A stretch of DNA of 34,334 nucleotides from Myxococcota bacterium (GTDB taxonomy: Bacteria; Myxococcota_C; UBA6777): the NCBI GenBank assembly GCA_963169055.1, contig CAUJFU010000279.1:1-34334 (forward strand). Direction: 5' to 3'. The translations under genes and the position numbers were made by a program. Each line of letters begins with the position of its first letter. Within the stretch, counting starts at the first letter, position 1. Below, in pieces: positions 1 through 7,398 of this stretch. The notes under the pieces were generated by a model. That model searched no databases, was not told where the DNA came from, and saw only the letters and a list, made by a program, of their open reading frames with translations.

Positions 1-2678
1 TTTCGATCCCTGACGACAAGCAACTCACCTTGCCTTTGCGCATCGAACCCAACGAAACGGCGACGATTACGATCCGTTATGCGCCCCAAACATCGGGTGT
101 GGCGCGTGGGGATGTGCGTATCCTGAGCGATGCCAAGAACGTCGAGCAAGACGGATACAACCACATCACCTTGGCGTCGAGTCTGGTCTCTGCGGATATC
201 TTGGCGACGCCCAACCCGCTGGACTTTGGTGATGTTCCGCCCGGAGATACCAAGATCCTTAGCACCATCCTTTCCAACAAAGGACAAGCCGATCTCACCA
301 TCTCGGAACTCTCTTTTGTGAGCAATGCCGCGCAAGAACTGGCGATTACAACGCCGGTCACCTTCCCTTTGAAGATAGAACCCGGAAAAGACTTCGATTT
401 ACAGATCAGTTATTCTCCAAAAAGTGCGCGTGTCGATGAAATCTTGATCGTCAAGAACGATACAGGCCGACCCAACTACGAGATCCGCATCGTTGGGCAA
501 CGTGCTGCCCCCAAGATCGAAGTCGATCCGACGTTGTTGACTTTTACCAACTTGCTTGGGACCAAAGACACCAAAACCTTTTTGATCCGCAACGTGGGGG
601 GGCAAGATCTGGAGATCTCGGGCCTTGCTTTGGCCGCAGGAAGCAGCCAAGACTTCTCTTTGAAAAATCCGCCCACAACGCCGTTTTCGTTGAAGGCCAA
701 AGAAGAGATCAAAGTCGAGGTCGAATACCACTCCCAAGATATCCAAGACGACCAAGGCGCGGTCGAGATCAAAAGCAATGATCCCGATAGTCCGACGGTT
801 CGCGTTTCCCTTCAAGCCGTTGCCAAAGGTTGCGATCTGAAAGCCACACCCGGCAAATTGTCTTTTACACGTCCTTCCAATCTGACGGTCACGATCAGTA
901 ACGTTGGAAACGAGCCTTGCAACTACAAAAGCGCAAGCTTTTCGCCCACCACCAGCAAAGAGTTTTCTTTCTTTTTGCCTCCCCCCGCTGCTCAAGCCCT
1001 TGCACCCGGAAAAGTCTTTCAGATCGTGGTGCGCTTTTCGCCCACCGATAACGTCGATGACAAGGGCGCTTTATTGATCGAGTCGGATGATCCCGATGCT
1101 CCGAGTCTTGAAGTGCCGCTTGAATCAAAAGTCCCCACAGGCAGCGAGTGCGAGATCTCGATCTCTCCCACCACCATCCAATACGGATTCGTGGGCCTTG
1201 GCCGCGCACAAACCCGCCAAGTCTTGCTCGAAAACAAAGGGTGGGGAGAGTGTCTTGTTTCGCAAGCCAACTTGGTCGTGAACCCCTCGCAGGTCTTTTC
1301 GCTTGGAACGCCCTTCAATCCGCAAGGTGAAAAGATCCCCGCAGGCCAGTTCTTCCGCATCGATGTGGTTTTTACGCCCAAATCAGGCACTTCTTTCCAA
1401 GGCGAGCTGGAGATATCCTCGAATGATGGGGCGAATCCCAAATCCAAAGTCAACTTGATCGGAACCACGGGACAATTGTGCATCGAAGCACTCCCCGATC
1501 CGCTCGACTTTGGCACCATCCAACAACAATGCTCCTCGCTCAAACAAACACTCGAAGTCTACAATATCTGTAGCCAAGCCGTCCAATTGACGGGCATCAA
1601 GTTCGGTGCAGGAACCAACCAGCCCAACCAAGAATTCTTTATCCGTTCGGCCCCCAATATGCCGCAGTCTCTGCCTTTTGGACAATCGATTCAACTTCAA
1701 TTGACCTACGCCCCCCGCAATCTGGGCCCCGACACAGGAACCTTGGAGATCGCCAACTCCACACCCGCCCAATCTCCGATCATCGTTTCTTTGATCGGAA
1801 AAGGCGTCGACTCCAACGAACAGACCGACACCTTCCAACAACTCAACAAACCTGAGATCGATCTTTTGTTGGTGATCGATGACTCCTGTTCCATGTCGGA
1901 CAAGCAAAGCAACCTCTCCAACAACCTCAACACCTTTATGCAATGGGCCTCAACGCTCCAAGCCGACTATCACCTCGGCGTGATCACCACAGACACGGTC
2001 GCCTCGACGGCAGGCTGTTTGCGTGGGACACCCAAGTTTGTGACGCCCGCAACACCCAACGCGATCACCGCCTTCCAAAACAACGTGCGTGTCGGAACGA
2101 CGGGACACTACGACGAAATGGGCTTGGAAGCGTCTTGGATGTTCTTTCAATCGAACAAGCTTTCGGGATGCAACCAAGGCTTTTATCGCAAAGATGCGGC
2201 TCTTTCGTTGATTTACATCTCTGATGAGAAAGACTTTTCTCCGCAGCCCGTGAACTTTTACATCAACTTCTTTAAAAATCTCAAAGGCATACGCGATGCC
2301 AGCAAGATCCGCGCTTCGGCGATCGTCGGTGAACCCGGGAAAACTTGTCTTGCGGTCGTGTCGACGGATGCGCGCTATTGGGAAACAGCCCGTCAATTGG
2401 GCGGTTTGCAGATATCGTTGTGCAATAACGCTTGGGGATCGGAGTTGACGAAACTGGGGAGTCTAACGTTTGGTTATCGCAGTCAATTCTTCCTCTCACG
2501 GCCCGCAAATCCCGCCACCATCAAGGTGGAGGTGGACGGTAAACCCGTTGCGCAAAACGCCTCCTCGGGATGGACGTATGATGCGGCTTCCAATAGCATC
2601 ATCTTCGCCGCAAGCGCCATCCCACAAGCCGGGCAGACCATCAAGGTGACTTACCAAGCTTTGTGCCTCCCTCCTTGA
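1..2678 (+). CDS. Choice-of-anchor-D repeat protein with C-terminal VWA-like domain (5' partial)
   Basis: The frame is open to the left edge, so the gene starts upstream; the TTG at 30 is only the first possible start codon inside the window. The visible part is a string of about six ~110-residue beta-sandwich modules, each with a motif like LDFGxVxxG...(V/I)SNxG and a later SNDPDxP (ASPM/SPD-2/Hydin or choice-of-anchor-D type). From about codon 609 (counted from 30) a VWA-like domain follows: IDLLLVIDDSCSMSDKQ carries a DxSxS metal-binding signature. The end has a small beta-rich repeat and several Cys. The family is typically exported and attached to the outer surface of Myxococcota-like cells, where it probably binds a partner or another cell; that role is inferred. 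The stop is followed by a 106-bp gap before the next same-strand gene. Confidence 0.85.
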   Translation, partial: SIPDDKQLTLPLRIEPNETATITIRYAPQTSGVARGDVRILSDAKNVEQDGYNHITLASSLVSADILATPNPLDFGDVPPGDTKILSTILSNKGQADLTISELSFVSNAAQELAITTPVTFPLKIEPGKDFDLQISYSPKSARVDEILIVKNDTGRPNYEIRIVGQRAAPKIEVDPTLLTFTNLLGTKDTKTFLIRNVGGQDLEISGLALAAGSSQDFSLKNPPTTPFSLKAKEEIKVEVEYHSQDIQDDQGAVEIKSNDPDSPTVRVSLQAVAKGCDLKATPGKLSFTRPSNLTVTISNVGNEPCNYKSASFSPTTSKEFSFFLPPPAAQALAPGKVFQIVVRFSPTDNVDDKGALLIESDDPDAPSLEVPLESKVPTGSECEISISPTTIQYGFVGLGRAQTRQVLLENKGWGECLVSQANLVVNPSQVFSLGTPFNPQGEKIPAGQFFRIDVVFTPKSGTSFQGELEISSNDGANPKSKVNLIGTTGQLCIEALPDPLDFGTIQQQCSSLKQTLEVYNICSQAVQLTGIKFGAGTNQPNQEFFIRSAPNMPQSLPFGQSIQLQLTYAPRNLGPDTGTLEIANSTPAQSPIIVSLIGKGVDSNEQTDTFQQLNKPEIDLLLVIDDSCSMSDKQSNLSNNLNTFMQWASTLQADYHLGVITTDTVASTAGCLRGTPKFVTPATPNAITAFQNNVRVGTTGHYDEMGLEASWMFFQSNKLSGCNQGFYRKDAALSLIYISDEKDFSPQPVNFYINFFKNLKGIRDASKIRASAIVGEPGKTCLAVVSTDARYWETARQLGGLQISLCNNAWGSELTKLGSLTFGYRSQFFLSRPANPATIKVEVDGKPVAQNASSGWTYDAASNSIIFAASAIPQAGQTIKVTYQALCLPP

Positions 2679-2784
2679 CCTTCCTGCTCCTCTCCCTTCG
2701 GTGCTCCTCTCCTCCCCATACATCGGCGGCATCGGCTCTTTGAGCTTCTGTCTGCCTTTTCCATCCACCCACCACCGTGAGAAA

Positions 2785-3660
2785 ATGTCCATGCGTACCT
2801 TTTGGGGTGCTTTTCTGTTGGGTCTGTTTCTGCTTTTTCCGATCCCTGTCGACGCACGCTTGGACACCGATGCAACGCCCAAGTATCTAAGGGGCGTGTT
2901 GTTGTCTTCTGCGCTCGTGATGGGAAGGGCGGATCTGTTGTCTCGGAGCGCAGCGCAAAACGATGACCCTACTTTTCTTTTGAACGCAAACGCCTCGATG
3001 GATGGGGCGTTGTGCGGTTTTTTCGAGGGAGGGGCGTGCGTTCCGACCAAAGCTTCTACGTCAAAGAGCCAAGGGCGTGAAAGGCCCAAGGGAACGCCGC
3101 CTTCGGAGTGGCAGTTGTTGTTGTTTATGGCGCTTTCTGGTGCAATTGTCTCGGTGGTATCGAGTTTTGCAATTCAGTCCTTGTTTGAGTTTCTTTTGAT
3201 CACGCCGTCAAACAACACCGCTGAAAGCCGCATCAATGCGAGCCTTGCGTACACAGCAGCCAACGTCGCGTTGATCCCTTGGGTGGTGGCGGGTACGCTG
3301 TTCGGGTTGAGCCGTTTGAGCAATAACTATGATTCGAACTTTTGGTGGATGTTGTTGGGGGCTTATGCTGGGCAGGTGCTTTCGGCGGGGATTGGTTTGA
3401 TGAGCACGTTGTTGGGGAGCGGAACCCAACGGTTTGCGGTGGCTCGGATCGTGACGTTGATCGCGGATGGTTTGTTGGCTGCGACAGGAGCGATGTTGGC
3501 GTATTTGTTCACGCGAAAGGCTTACGAAGAAGTCGAACACATGGGGGCTTTGTTTCATCTTCGTGAGGGGCGTGTGCAGATGGGTATCCCGTTGCCGTTG
3601 ATCTACCGCGATGCTTATGAACAACGTATCTCGATGACGTTTGTGGCGGGGCGCTTTTGA
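2785..3660 (+). CDS. Exported multi-pass membrane protein of unknown function
   Basis: I do not recognise the family. The start chosen is the ATG at 2785 (a second ATG at 2791 is equally possible), because translation from there begins with a typical signal peptide (MSMRTFWGAFLLGLFLLF, with a likely cut after VDA). A longer GTG start at 2701 would add an unlikely leader. The 291-residue product then has a short soluble part and at least four hydrophobic helices: near LLLFMALSGAIVSVVSSFAI, ALIPWVVAGTLFGL, WWMLLGAYAGQVLSAGIGL and LIADGLLAATGAMLAYLF. A short C-terminal tail contains LREGRVQMGIPLP, which resembles outer-membrane or periplasmic endings. Its stop codon lies inside the first copy of a 28-bp direct repeat. 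It follows the VWA protein on the same strand and may be co-transcribed with it. Confidence 0.7.
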   Translation: MSMRTFWGAFLLGLFLLFPIPVDARLDTDATPKYLRGVLLSSALVMGRADLLSRSAAQNDDPTFLLNANASMDGALCGFFEGGACVPTKASTSKSQGRERPKGTPPSEWQLLLFMALSGAIVSVVSSFAIQSLFEFLLITPSNNTAESRINASLAYTAANVALIPWVVAGTLFGLSRLSNNYDSNFWWMLLGAYAGQVLSAGIGLMSTLLGSGTQRFAVARIVTLIADGLLAATGAMLAYLFTRKAYEEVEHMGALFHLREGRVQMGIPLPLIYRDAYEQRISMTFVAGRF

Positions 3661-3747
3661 GGAGCGGTGCGAGAAAAATACTGAAAAATAACGAAATAGC
3701 GCAGCTCATCCGAGGGACTCTTTTGAGGAGTCGTGCGAGAAAAATAC
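3654..3747 (+). repeat. 28-bp direct repeat pair around a gene end
   Basis: Copies at 3654-3681 and 3720-3747 match at 26 of 28 bases (they begin CTTTTGAGGAG and end GTGCGAGAAAAATAC). The first copy contains the stop codon of the membrane-protein gene; the second ends just before the tRNA promoter. The pair looks like a short duplication of a gene end. Confidence 0.75.
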
Positions 3748-3751
3748 GCTG

Positions 3752-3780
3752 TTGACAGAGCCGAAAGGGGCGTGTATCTA
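3752..3780 (+). promoter_or_regulatory. Probable sigma-70 promoter of tRNA-Ser
   Basis: A perfect TTGACA at 3752-3757 is followed after 17 bp by TATCTA at 3775-3780, a weak -10 match, preceded by TG. Transcription would begin about 6 bp before the tRNA at 3793. The position relative to the tRNA supports the call more than the -10 sequence does. Confidence 0.5.
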
Positions 3781-3792
3781 CATCCAACGCAT

Positions 3793-3878
3793 GGAAGGTT
3801 GGCCGAGTGGTTTAAGGCGCTGGTCTTGAAAACCAGTGAGCCCGCAAGGGCCCGGGGGTTCGAATCCCTCACCTTCCG
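3793..3878 (+). tRNA. tRNA-Ser (anticodon TGA)
   Basis: Acceptor strand GGAAGGT (3793-3799) pairs with ACCTTCC (3871-3877), followed by discriminator G. The anticodon stem CTGGT/ACCAG encloses the loop CTTGAAA, with anticodon TGA at 3827-3829, reading UCN serine codons. A long variable arm (GAGCCC-GCAA-GGGCCC region) marks a class II tRNA, as expected for Ser. The T-loop TTCGAAT is present. The 3' CCA is not encoded. The gene stands alone between a promoter-like sequence and a perfect hairpin. Confidence 0.97.
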
Positions 3879-3907
3879 TATTTCTAAATCACACTCGCCC
3901 TACAACA

Positions 3908-3940
3908 CAGGCGATATCCTCGACGGATATCGCCTGTTTG
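3908..3940 (+). terminator. Perfect 12-bp hairpin between tRNA-Ser and aat
   Basis: CAGGCGATATCC (3908-3919) pairs perfectly with GGATATCGCCTG (3925-3936) around a 5-nt loop, followed by TTTG. It lies 30 bp after the tRNA and 16 bp beyond the end of the convergent aat gene, so it could stop transcription from both sides. The T-run is short on both strands, so termination efficiency is uncertain. Confidence 0.6.
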
Positions 3941-3955
3941 CGTTGATGGGAGCCA

Positions 3956-4738
3956 TCAGGTTTTTGCATCTGGATTGTTTGAGACGTTTTCTTCGGAGGG
4001 ATGGCCGTCTTGCATCGAAGGGGGCGGAAAGCCATCGGGCTGGAGGACAAAATCGTCATCAAAGCGCCACGGTCCGAGGCGTGTAGGGGCATCAAGAGCT
4101 TCTTGGAGGATGGACAGGTAGATCTCGCGGGGCCATTCGAGGGCGCCAAACCGATCGAGGTGGTCGGTGTAGACTTGGCAATCGATCAGGGGGATGTTCC
4201 AGCGCAAGAGTTGTTGGACGATGGCGACAAAGGCGATCTTGGAGGCATCAGGCGCGAGGGCAAACATCGATTCGCCGAAAAAGGCCGCTCCAAGCGAGAC
4301 ACCGTAAAGCCCCCCCACAAGGCGATCTTCTTGCCATGCTTCGATGCTGTGGGCGATACCTCGTTCGTGAAGTCGAACGTAGGCTTGTTTCATCTCGTGG
4401 GTGATCCACGTTCCGTCTTGGCCGGGGCGTGGGATATGAGAGCAGGCTTCGATCACTTGGGGAAAGGCGGTGTCGATGCGCAGAGTGTAAGCGTGTTTGC
4501 GCAAGTGCTTTCGCAAGCTGCGGTTGATCAACAGATCGGGACCCCACAACACAAAGCGCGGATCGGGCGAATACCACAGGATCGGTTGGCCTTTGCTATA
4601 CCATGGGAAGATCCCGCTACGGTAGCCGAGTTCAAGGCGCTCGGGGCGCAGATCGCCTCCGACCGCGATGGGGCCAAAGCGAGGTGCGTTGTAGGGATCG
4701 GGGAATACAAGGTTTCTATCGAGTCGATAGATCGGCAT
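3956..4738 (-). CDS. aat: Leucyl/phenylalanyl-tRNA-protein transferase
   Basis: This enzyme moves Leu or Phe from aminoacyl-tRNA to the N-terminal Arg or Lys of proteins, marking them for ClpS/ClpAP degradation (bacterial N-degron pathway, cytoplasm). Family landmarks are clear: VGGDLRPERLELGYRSGIFPWY near the N-terminus, the PILWYSPDPRFVL segment, WITHEMKQAYVRLHERGIAHSIE, the LVGGLYGVSLGAAFFGESMF core and the C-terminal IDCQVYTDHLDRFGA motif. The product is 260 residues, slightly longer than the usual ~235, with a non-conserved tail after about residue 235. The ATG at 4738 is preferred over one at 4774: it gives the family N-terminus (MPIYRLDRN) and has AGGA about 10 nt upstream. The gene is divergent from the cyclase-family gene and convergent with tRNA-Ser. 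Confidence 0.96.
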   Translation of the reverse strand: MPIYRLDRNLVFPDPYNAPRFGPIAVGGDLRPERLELGYRSGIFPWYSKGQPILWYSPDPRFVLWGPDLLINRSLRKHLRKHAYTLRIDTAFPQVIEACSHIPRPGQDGTWITHEMKQAYVRLHERGIAHSIEAWQEDRLVGGLYGVSLGAAFFGESMFALAPDASKIAFVAIVQQLLRWNIPLIDCQVYTDHLDRFGALEWPREIYLSILQEALDAPTRLGPWRFDDDFVLQPDGFPPPSMQDGHPSEENVSNNPDAKT

Positions 4739-4848
4739 GATGGGGATATCCTGTTTTTTGCAGCGCGCATCCAAGCATGGTAGGGATGCAAGAAGGGTCG
4801 CCGTACGCCTGCGAGCGACGTTGACAGCGTGGCAAAGGAAACCGCTCT

Positions 4849-5691
4849 ATGTCAAGTCAGATCACTCTCTCTTTCTTGTTGCAAGGAGAAAAACGCTTTG
4901 TTGCGGATCTTTCGCAACCCATCGAGATCGGGATATCCTTGGATTTTGATGGGGAACAACCGCAAGCTTTTTTTCTCCCACGGGCCGAATCGACGGCCTT
5001 TTGTGCGGGTTCTTTTGTGGGGGATACGCGGCAGGGGGGCAGCGTGAACTGTTTTTCTTTGCGGATCACACCCCACGGAAACGGTACCCACACCGAATGC
5101 GTCGGGCATATCGTCGAAGAGCGCGTGTGGATCCACACGCTTTTGCGCCAGAGCTTTTTTCCAGCGTATCTCTTGCGCGTGCCGTTGGAGTCTTTGGCTG
5201 CTAGTGGTGAAACCTACGCAGCACCGCATAATCCGCAAGATCAGGTGATCTCTTCTCGTGCGCTTCAACTTGCGTGGGATGCGCTCGGTGAGGCCGAACA
5301 CATCTCATCTGCATGGGTCTTGCAAACATGCGGATATTCCGATACTACCGAAGCAATGCGCCGCGTGTACAGCGGTCAGGCCCCTCCCTACCTGACCGAT
5401 CAAGCGATCACGTGGTTATTGCAACGCGATCCCTTGCACTTGTTGGTCGATATCCCTTCGATTGATCGGGAAGAAGACGCAGGGATCTTGCCAAACCACC
5501 ACCGCTTTTGGGAGCTACCGCTCGGACAGCGAACACTTCAGGGGCCACCCTCACCGCGAACCATCACGGAGATGATCTGTGTCCCTACGCAGATCCCAGA
5601 AGGTTTGTACGGGCTAGAGATCCAGATCCCTGCTTTTTTGCAGGACGCCGCCCCTTCACGCCCGCGCCTGTATCCGTTGTCTCGGAGCTAG
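4849..5691 (+). CDS. Cyclase-family (kynurenine-formamidase-fold) metal-dependent hydrolase
   Basis: The 280-residue protein belongs to the cyclase/KynB fold (PF04199 type), whose known members hydrolyse formamides or esters with a metal ion. The metal-site motif is HGNGTHTEC at residues 76-84. It differs from the usual HxxxHxD by one extra residue and Glu for Asp. The C-terminal half has LLVDIPSIDREEDAGIL and a final PSRPRLYPL, which I associate with a distinct cyclase subfamily of unknown substrate. It should therefore not be named kynB, although a kynureninase gene lies 11 kb downstream. An AAAGGAA sequence precedes the ATG. The gene is divergent from aat, and a structured repeat follows its stop. 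Confidence 0.85.
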   Translation: MSSQITLSFLLQGEKRFVADLSQPIEIGISLDFDGEQPQAFFLPRAESTAFCAGSFVGDTRQGGSVNCFSLRITPHGNGTHTECVGHIVEERVWIHTLLRQSFFPAYLLRVPLESLAASGETYAAPHNPQDQVISSRALQLAWDALGEAEHISSAWVLQTCGYSDTTEAMRRVYSGQAPPYLTDQAITWLLQRDPLHLLVDIPSIDREEDAGILPNHHRFWELPLGQRTLQGPPSPRTITEMICVPTQIPEGLYGLEIQIPAFLQDAAPSRPRLYPLSRS

Positions 5692-5724
5692 ATGGTGCCA
5701 CCTTCTGTAAAAAATCCACTGCGG

Positions 5725-5851
5725 ACAAAAAACCCCGTGTTCGCAGGCGTTCAAGCGAGAGCGTCGTTTGTGTGAAAAACGATCGTTCTGTTCGCCAAAA
5801 CAGGGTCAAGGGAGCCGCGCTCCCTTGTGGGGTGTGGGGTGAAACCCCACA
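5725..5851 (+). repeat. Structured intergenic element, copy A
   Basis: It shares an ordered set of blocks with 15905-16031: CCGTGTTCG, TTCAAGCGAGAG, CGATCGT, GGGTCAAGGG and a final hairpin GTGGGGT-GAA-ACCCCAC (5834-5850). A 7-bp stem (5763-5769 with 5777-5783) is kept in copy B by compensatory changes. Copy A also has AAGGGAG/CTCCCTT (5808-5814/5820-5826) and CTGTT/AACAG (5788-5792/5799-5803). The element ends 45 bp before the phosphatase ATG. It may be a structured leader, a terminator for the upstream gene or a palindromic intergenic repeat. Confidence 0.7.
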
Positions 5852-5896
5852 AATGAAGATGATCTACGGAGATCAAACAGAGACAAGGATGATGAG

Positions 5897-6364
5897 ATGT
5901 TATACAATTTTGGTTATGTATTAGAGGGAAAGTTGGCGGGTTGTGGGTATCCTGGGAGGGGAGGGGATCTGCGAGCGGATCTGCGAGAAGCCAAGCATCG
6001 GGGGATATCTGCGGTGGTGACGTTGACGGAATCCCCCTTAGATGCGGAGATATTGGAAAGCGAAGGGATGACGTTTTTGCATATCCCAGTGGAAGATTAT
6101 GAGCCTCCCTCGCTTGGGCAGATTCAGGAATTTGTGGATTTTACACGCGGTCATCTTGCCCACTCATCGGGGGCGGTGATGGTGCATTGTATGATGGGTC
6201 GTGGTCGAACGGGGACGATGTTGGCGTGTTTTTTGGTGGCGGAGGGTTGGTCGGCGGAGTCGGCGGTTCGTCGTGTTCGCCAGTCGAGGCCGGCAAGCAT
6301 CGAATCACTCGCCCAAGAAGAGATGATCGTGATCTGGGAACGTCACTTGTTGATGGACAAGTGA
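5897..6364 (+). CDS. Dual-specificity-type protein phosphatase
   Basis: The 155-residue protein is a compact, single-domain cysteine phosphatase of the DUSP23/atypical DSP kind. The signature HCMMGRGRTG (HCX5R) puts the nucleophile at Cys98 and the phosphate-binding Arg at residue 104. Asp67 in IPVEDYEPP is the likely general acid. There is no signal peptide or extra domain, so it should act in the cytoplasm on phosphorylated Tyr/Ser/Thr or another phosphoester. The ATG at 5897 follows AAGGATGATGAG, a plausible ribosome site. It sits 45 bp downstream of structured element A and is convergent with the thioredoxin gene. No cognate kinase is visible in the window. Confidence 0.92.
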   Translation: MLYNFGYVLEGKLAGCGYPGRGGDLRADLREAKHRGISAVVTLTESPLDAEILESEGMTFLHIPVEDYEPPSLGQIQEFVDFTRGHLAHSSGAVMVHCMMGRGRTGTMLACFLVAEGWSAESAVRRVRQSRPASIESLAQEEMIVIWERHLLMDK

Positions 6365-6382
6365 GCGGTTGGATGGGGTCGG

Positions 6383-6416
6383 GACGAGAGGAGCTTACTC
6401 TAGGTCTTGTTTTTTT
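6383..6416 (+). terminator. Probable terminator of the phosphatase gene
   Basis: GAC/GTC and AGAG/CTCT pairs (6383-6390 with 6398-6406) form an imperfect hairpin around GAGCTTA, directly followed by TTGTTTTTTT. It lies between two convergent genes, 19 bp after the phosphatase stop. Confidence 0.5.
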
Positions 6417-6422
6417 GATCTG

Positions 6423-7250
6423 TTATTTGATATCGCCAAGGCCGCTGTGACGGAGGGAGGAGAGCATCTGGTTGATCTGGTGGCGTTCTTGTTCGATGGT
6501 ATGCTCGGAAAGAAGGAGCGTTGCGCGTGCGACTTGGAACATGGCCCCTGCGAGTTGGCAGTCACTTTGTCGGACGGGCTTGATCGAGCGGATGTTGTCG
6601 AGATGTTCGCGGACAAGCTGGCCGCCCATCGATTTTTTGCTGAAGTGGATGGAGGTTCCGCCGACTTCCATCTGCGCTTCCATGTTGGTGAGTTTTCCCG
6701 CAGCATTGAGCCAGACCCATTCAATAGGTGGTTCCCAACCGGGCCGATAATAGGTCACGATCGTTCGCTTCTCGTCCGAAGACAGAGCCATCTTTCCGCC
6801 GCCTTCGCCTTCGACTTCGAGTAAGTACAGGGTGCGTTCTTCGTTGGCGTAGGCTTTGGAGGTCGGGATACCGTGGAAGGGGATCTCACGCAATCCGAAT
6901 TCTTCGACGCTGACGGAGAGTTTGGCGTTTGGATCAAGATACAGCGCAAGCTCTTTTTCTAGCTGTGCTTTTTGGCGCAGACCGACGAGGTTTTCGACGA
7001 CTTCGCCGCGCACAAACAGCTTCATGTTGGGGATGCTCATGATCCGAAAGCGATCGGCAAGTTTGGGGTTTTCTTCGGTATTGACTTTGGCCACCTTGAT
7101 CACGCCTTGTTCTTTTGCGAACTGATCGAGCACAGGGATCATCATCTTACAGGGGCGACACCATTCTGCCCAAAAGTCCACCAAAACACGGTCGTTTTCT
7201 TGTAAGAATGTATCGAAGTTTTTTTCAGTTAAGCTGATCACTTGTCCCAT
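6423..7250 (-). CDS. Thioredoxin with a long C-terminal extension
   Basis: Residues 1-107 are a complete thioredoxin domain: VDFWAEWCRPCKMMIPVLDQ holds the redox pair Cys31/Cys34, and the cis-proline is at IMSIPN (Pro74). The active site is WCRPC instead of the usual WCGPC, which would shift the redox potential. About 165 more residues follow that I do not recognise, including LYLLEVEGEGGGKMALSSDEKR and a helical end; they are not a second thioredoxin. The start at 7250 (MGQVIS) is firm, because AAGGAG lies 8-9 nt upstream and it gives the normal thioredoxin N-terminus; an in-frame ATG at 7415 would add an unlikely leader. No signal peptide is seen, so a cytoplasmic disulfide reductase is likely. 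The gene is divergent from the glycosyltransferase gene. Confidence 0.9.
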   Translation of the reverse strand: MGQVISLTEKNFDTFLQENDRVLVDFWAEWCRPCKMMIPVLDQFAKEQGVIKVAKVNTEENPKLADRFRIMSIPNMKLFVRGEVVENLVGLRQKAQLEKELALYLDPNAKLSVSVEEFGLREIPFHGIPTSKAYANEERTLYLLEVEGEGGGKMALSSDEKRTIVTYYRPGWEPPIEWVWLNAAGKLTNMEAQMEVGGTSIHFSKKSMGGQLVREHLDNIRSIKPVRQSDCQLAGAMFQVARATLLLSEHTIEQERHQINQMLSSLRHSGLGDIK

Positions 7251-7398
7251 GACTTTTCTCCTTTTTAAGGTTCTGTTTGTTGTGTTGGCTTGCGTGCTCG
7301 TGGTGTGTAGAGATCCCAGATCACGATCGGTTGCAAAGAGATCTTGGGTAGTGTGTTTTTGCATGGGTTTTTTGGGTGTGGAAAGGAAGAGCAGAGCG

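Noticed and set aside
4821..4849. Perfect TTGACA 17 bp before the cyclase-family start as a promoter
   Set aside because: The -10 box would overlap the ATG and leave no leader for the visible ribosome site; probably chance.
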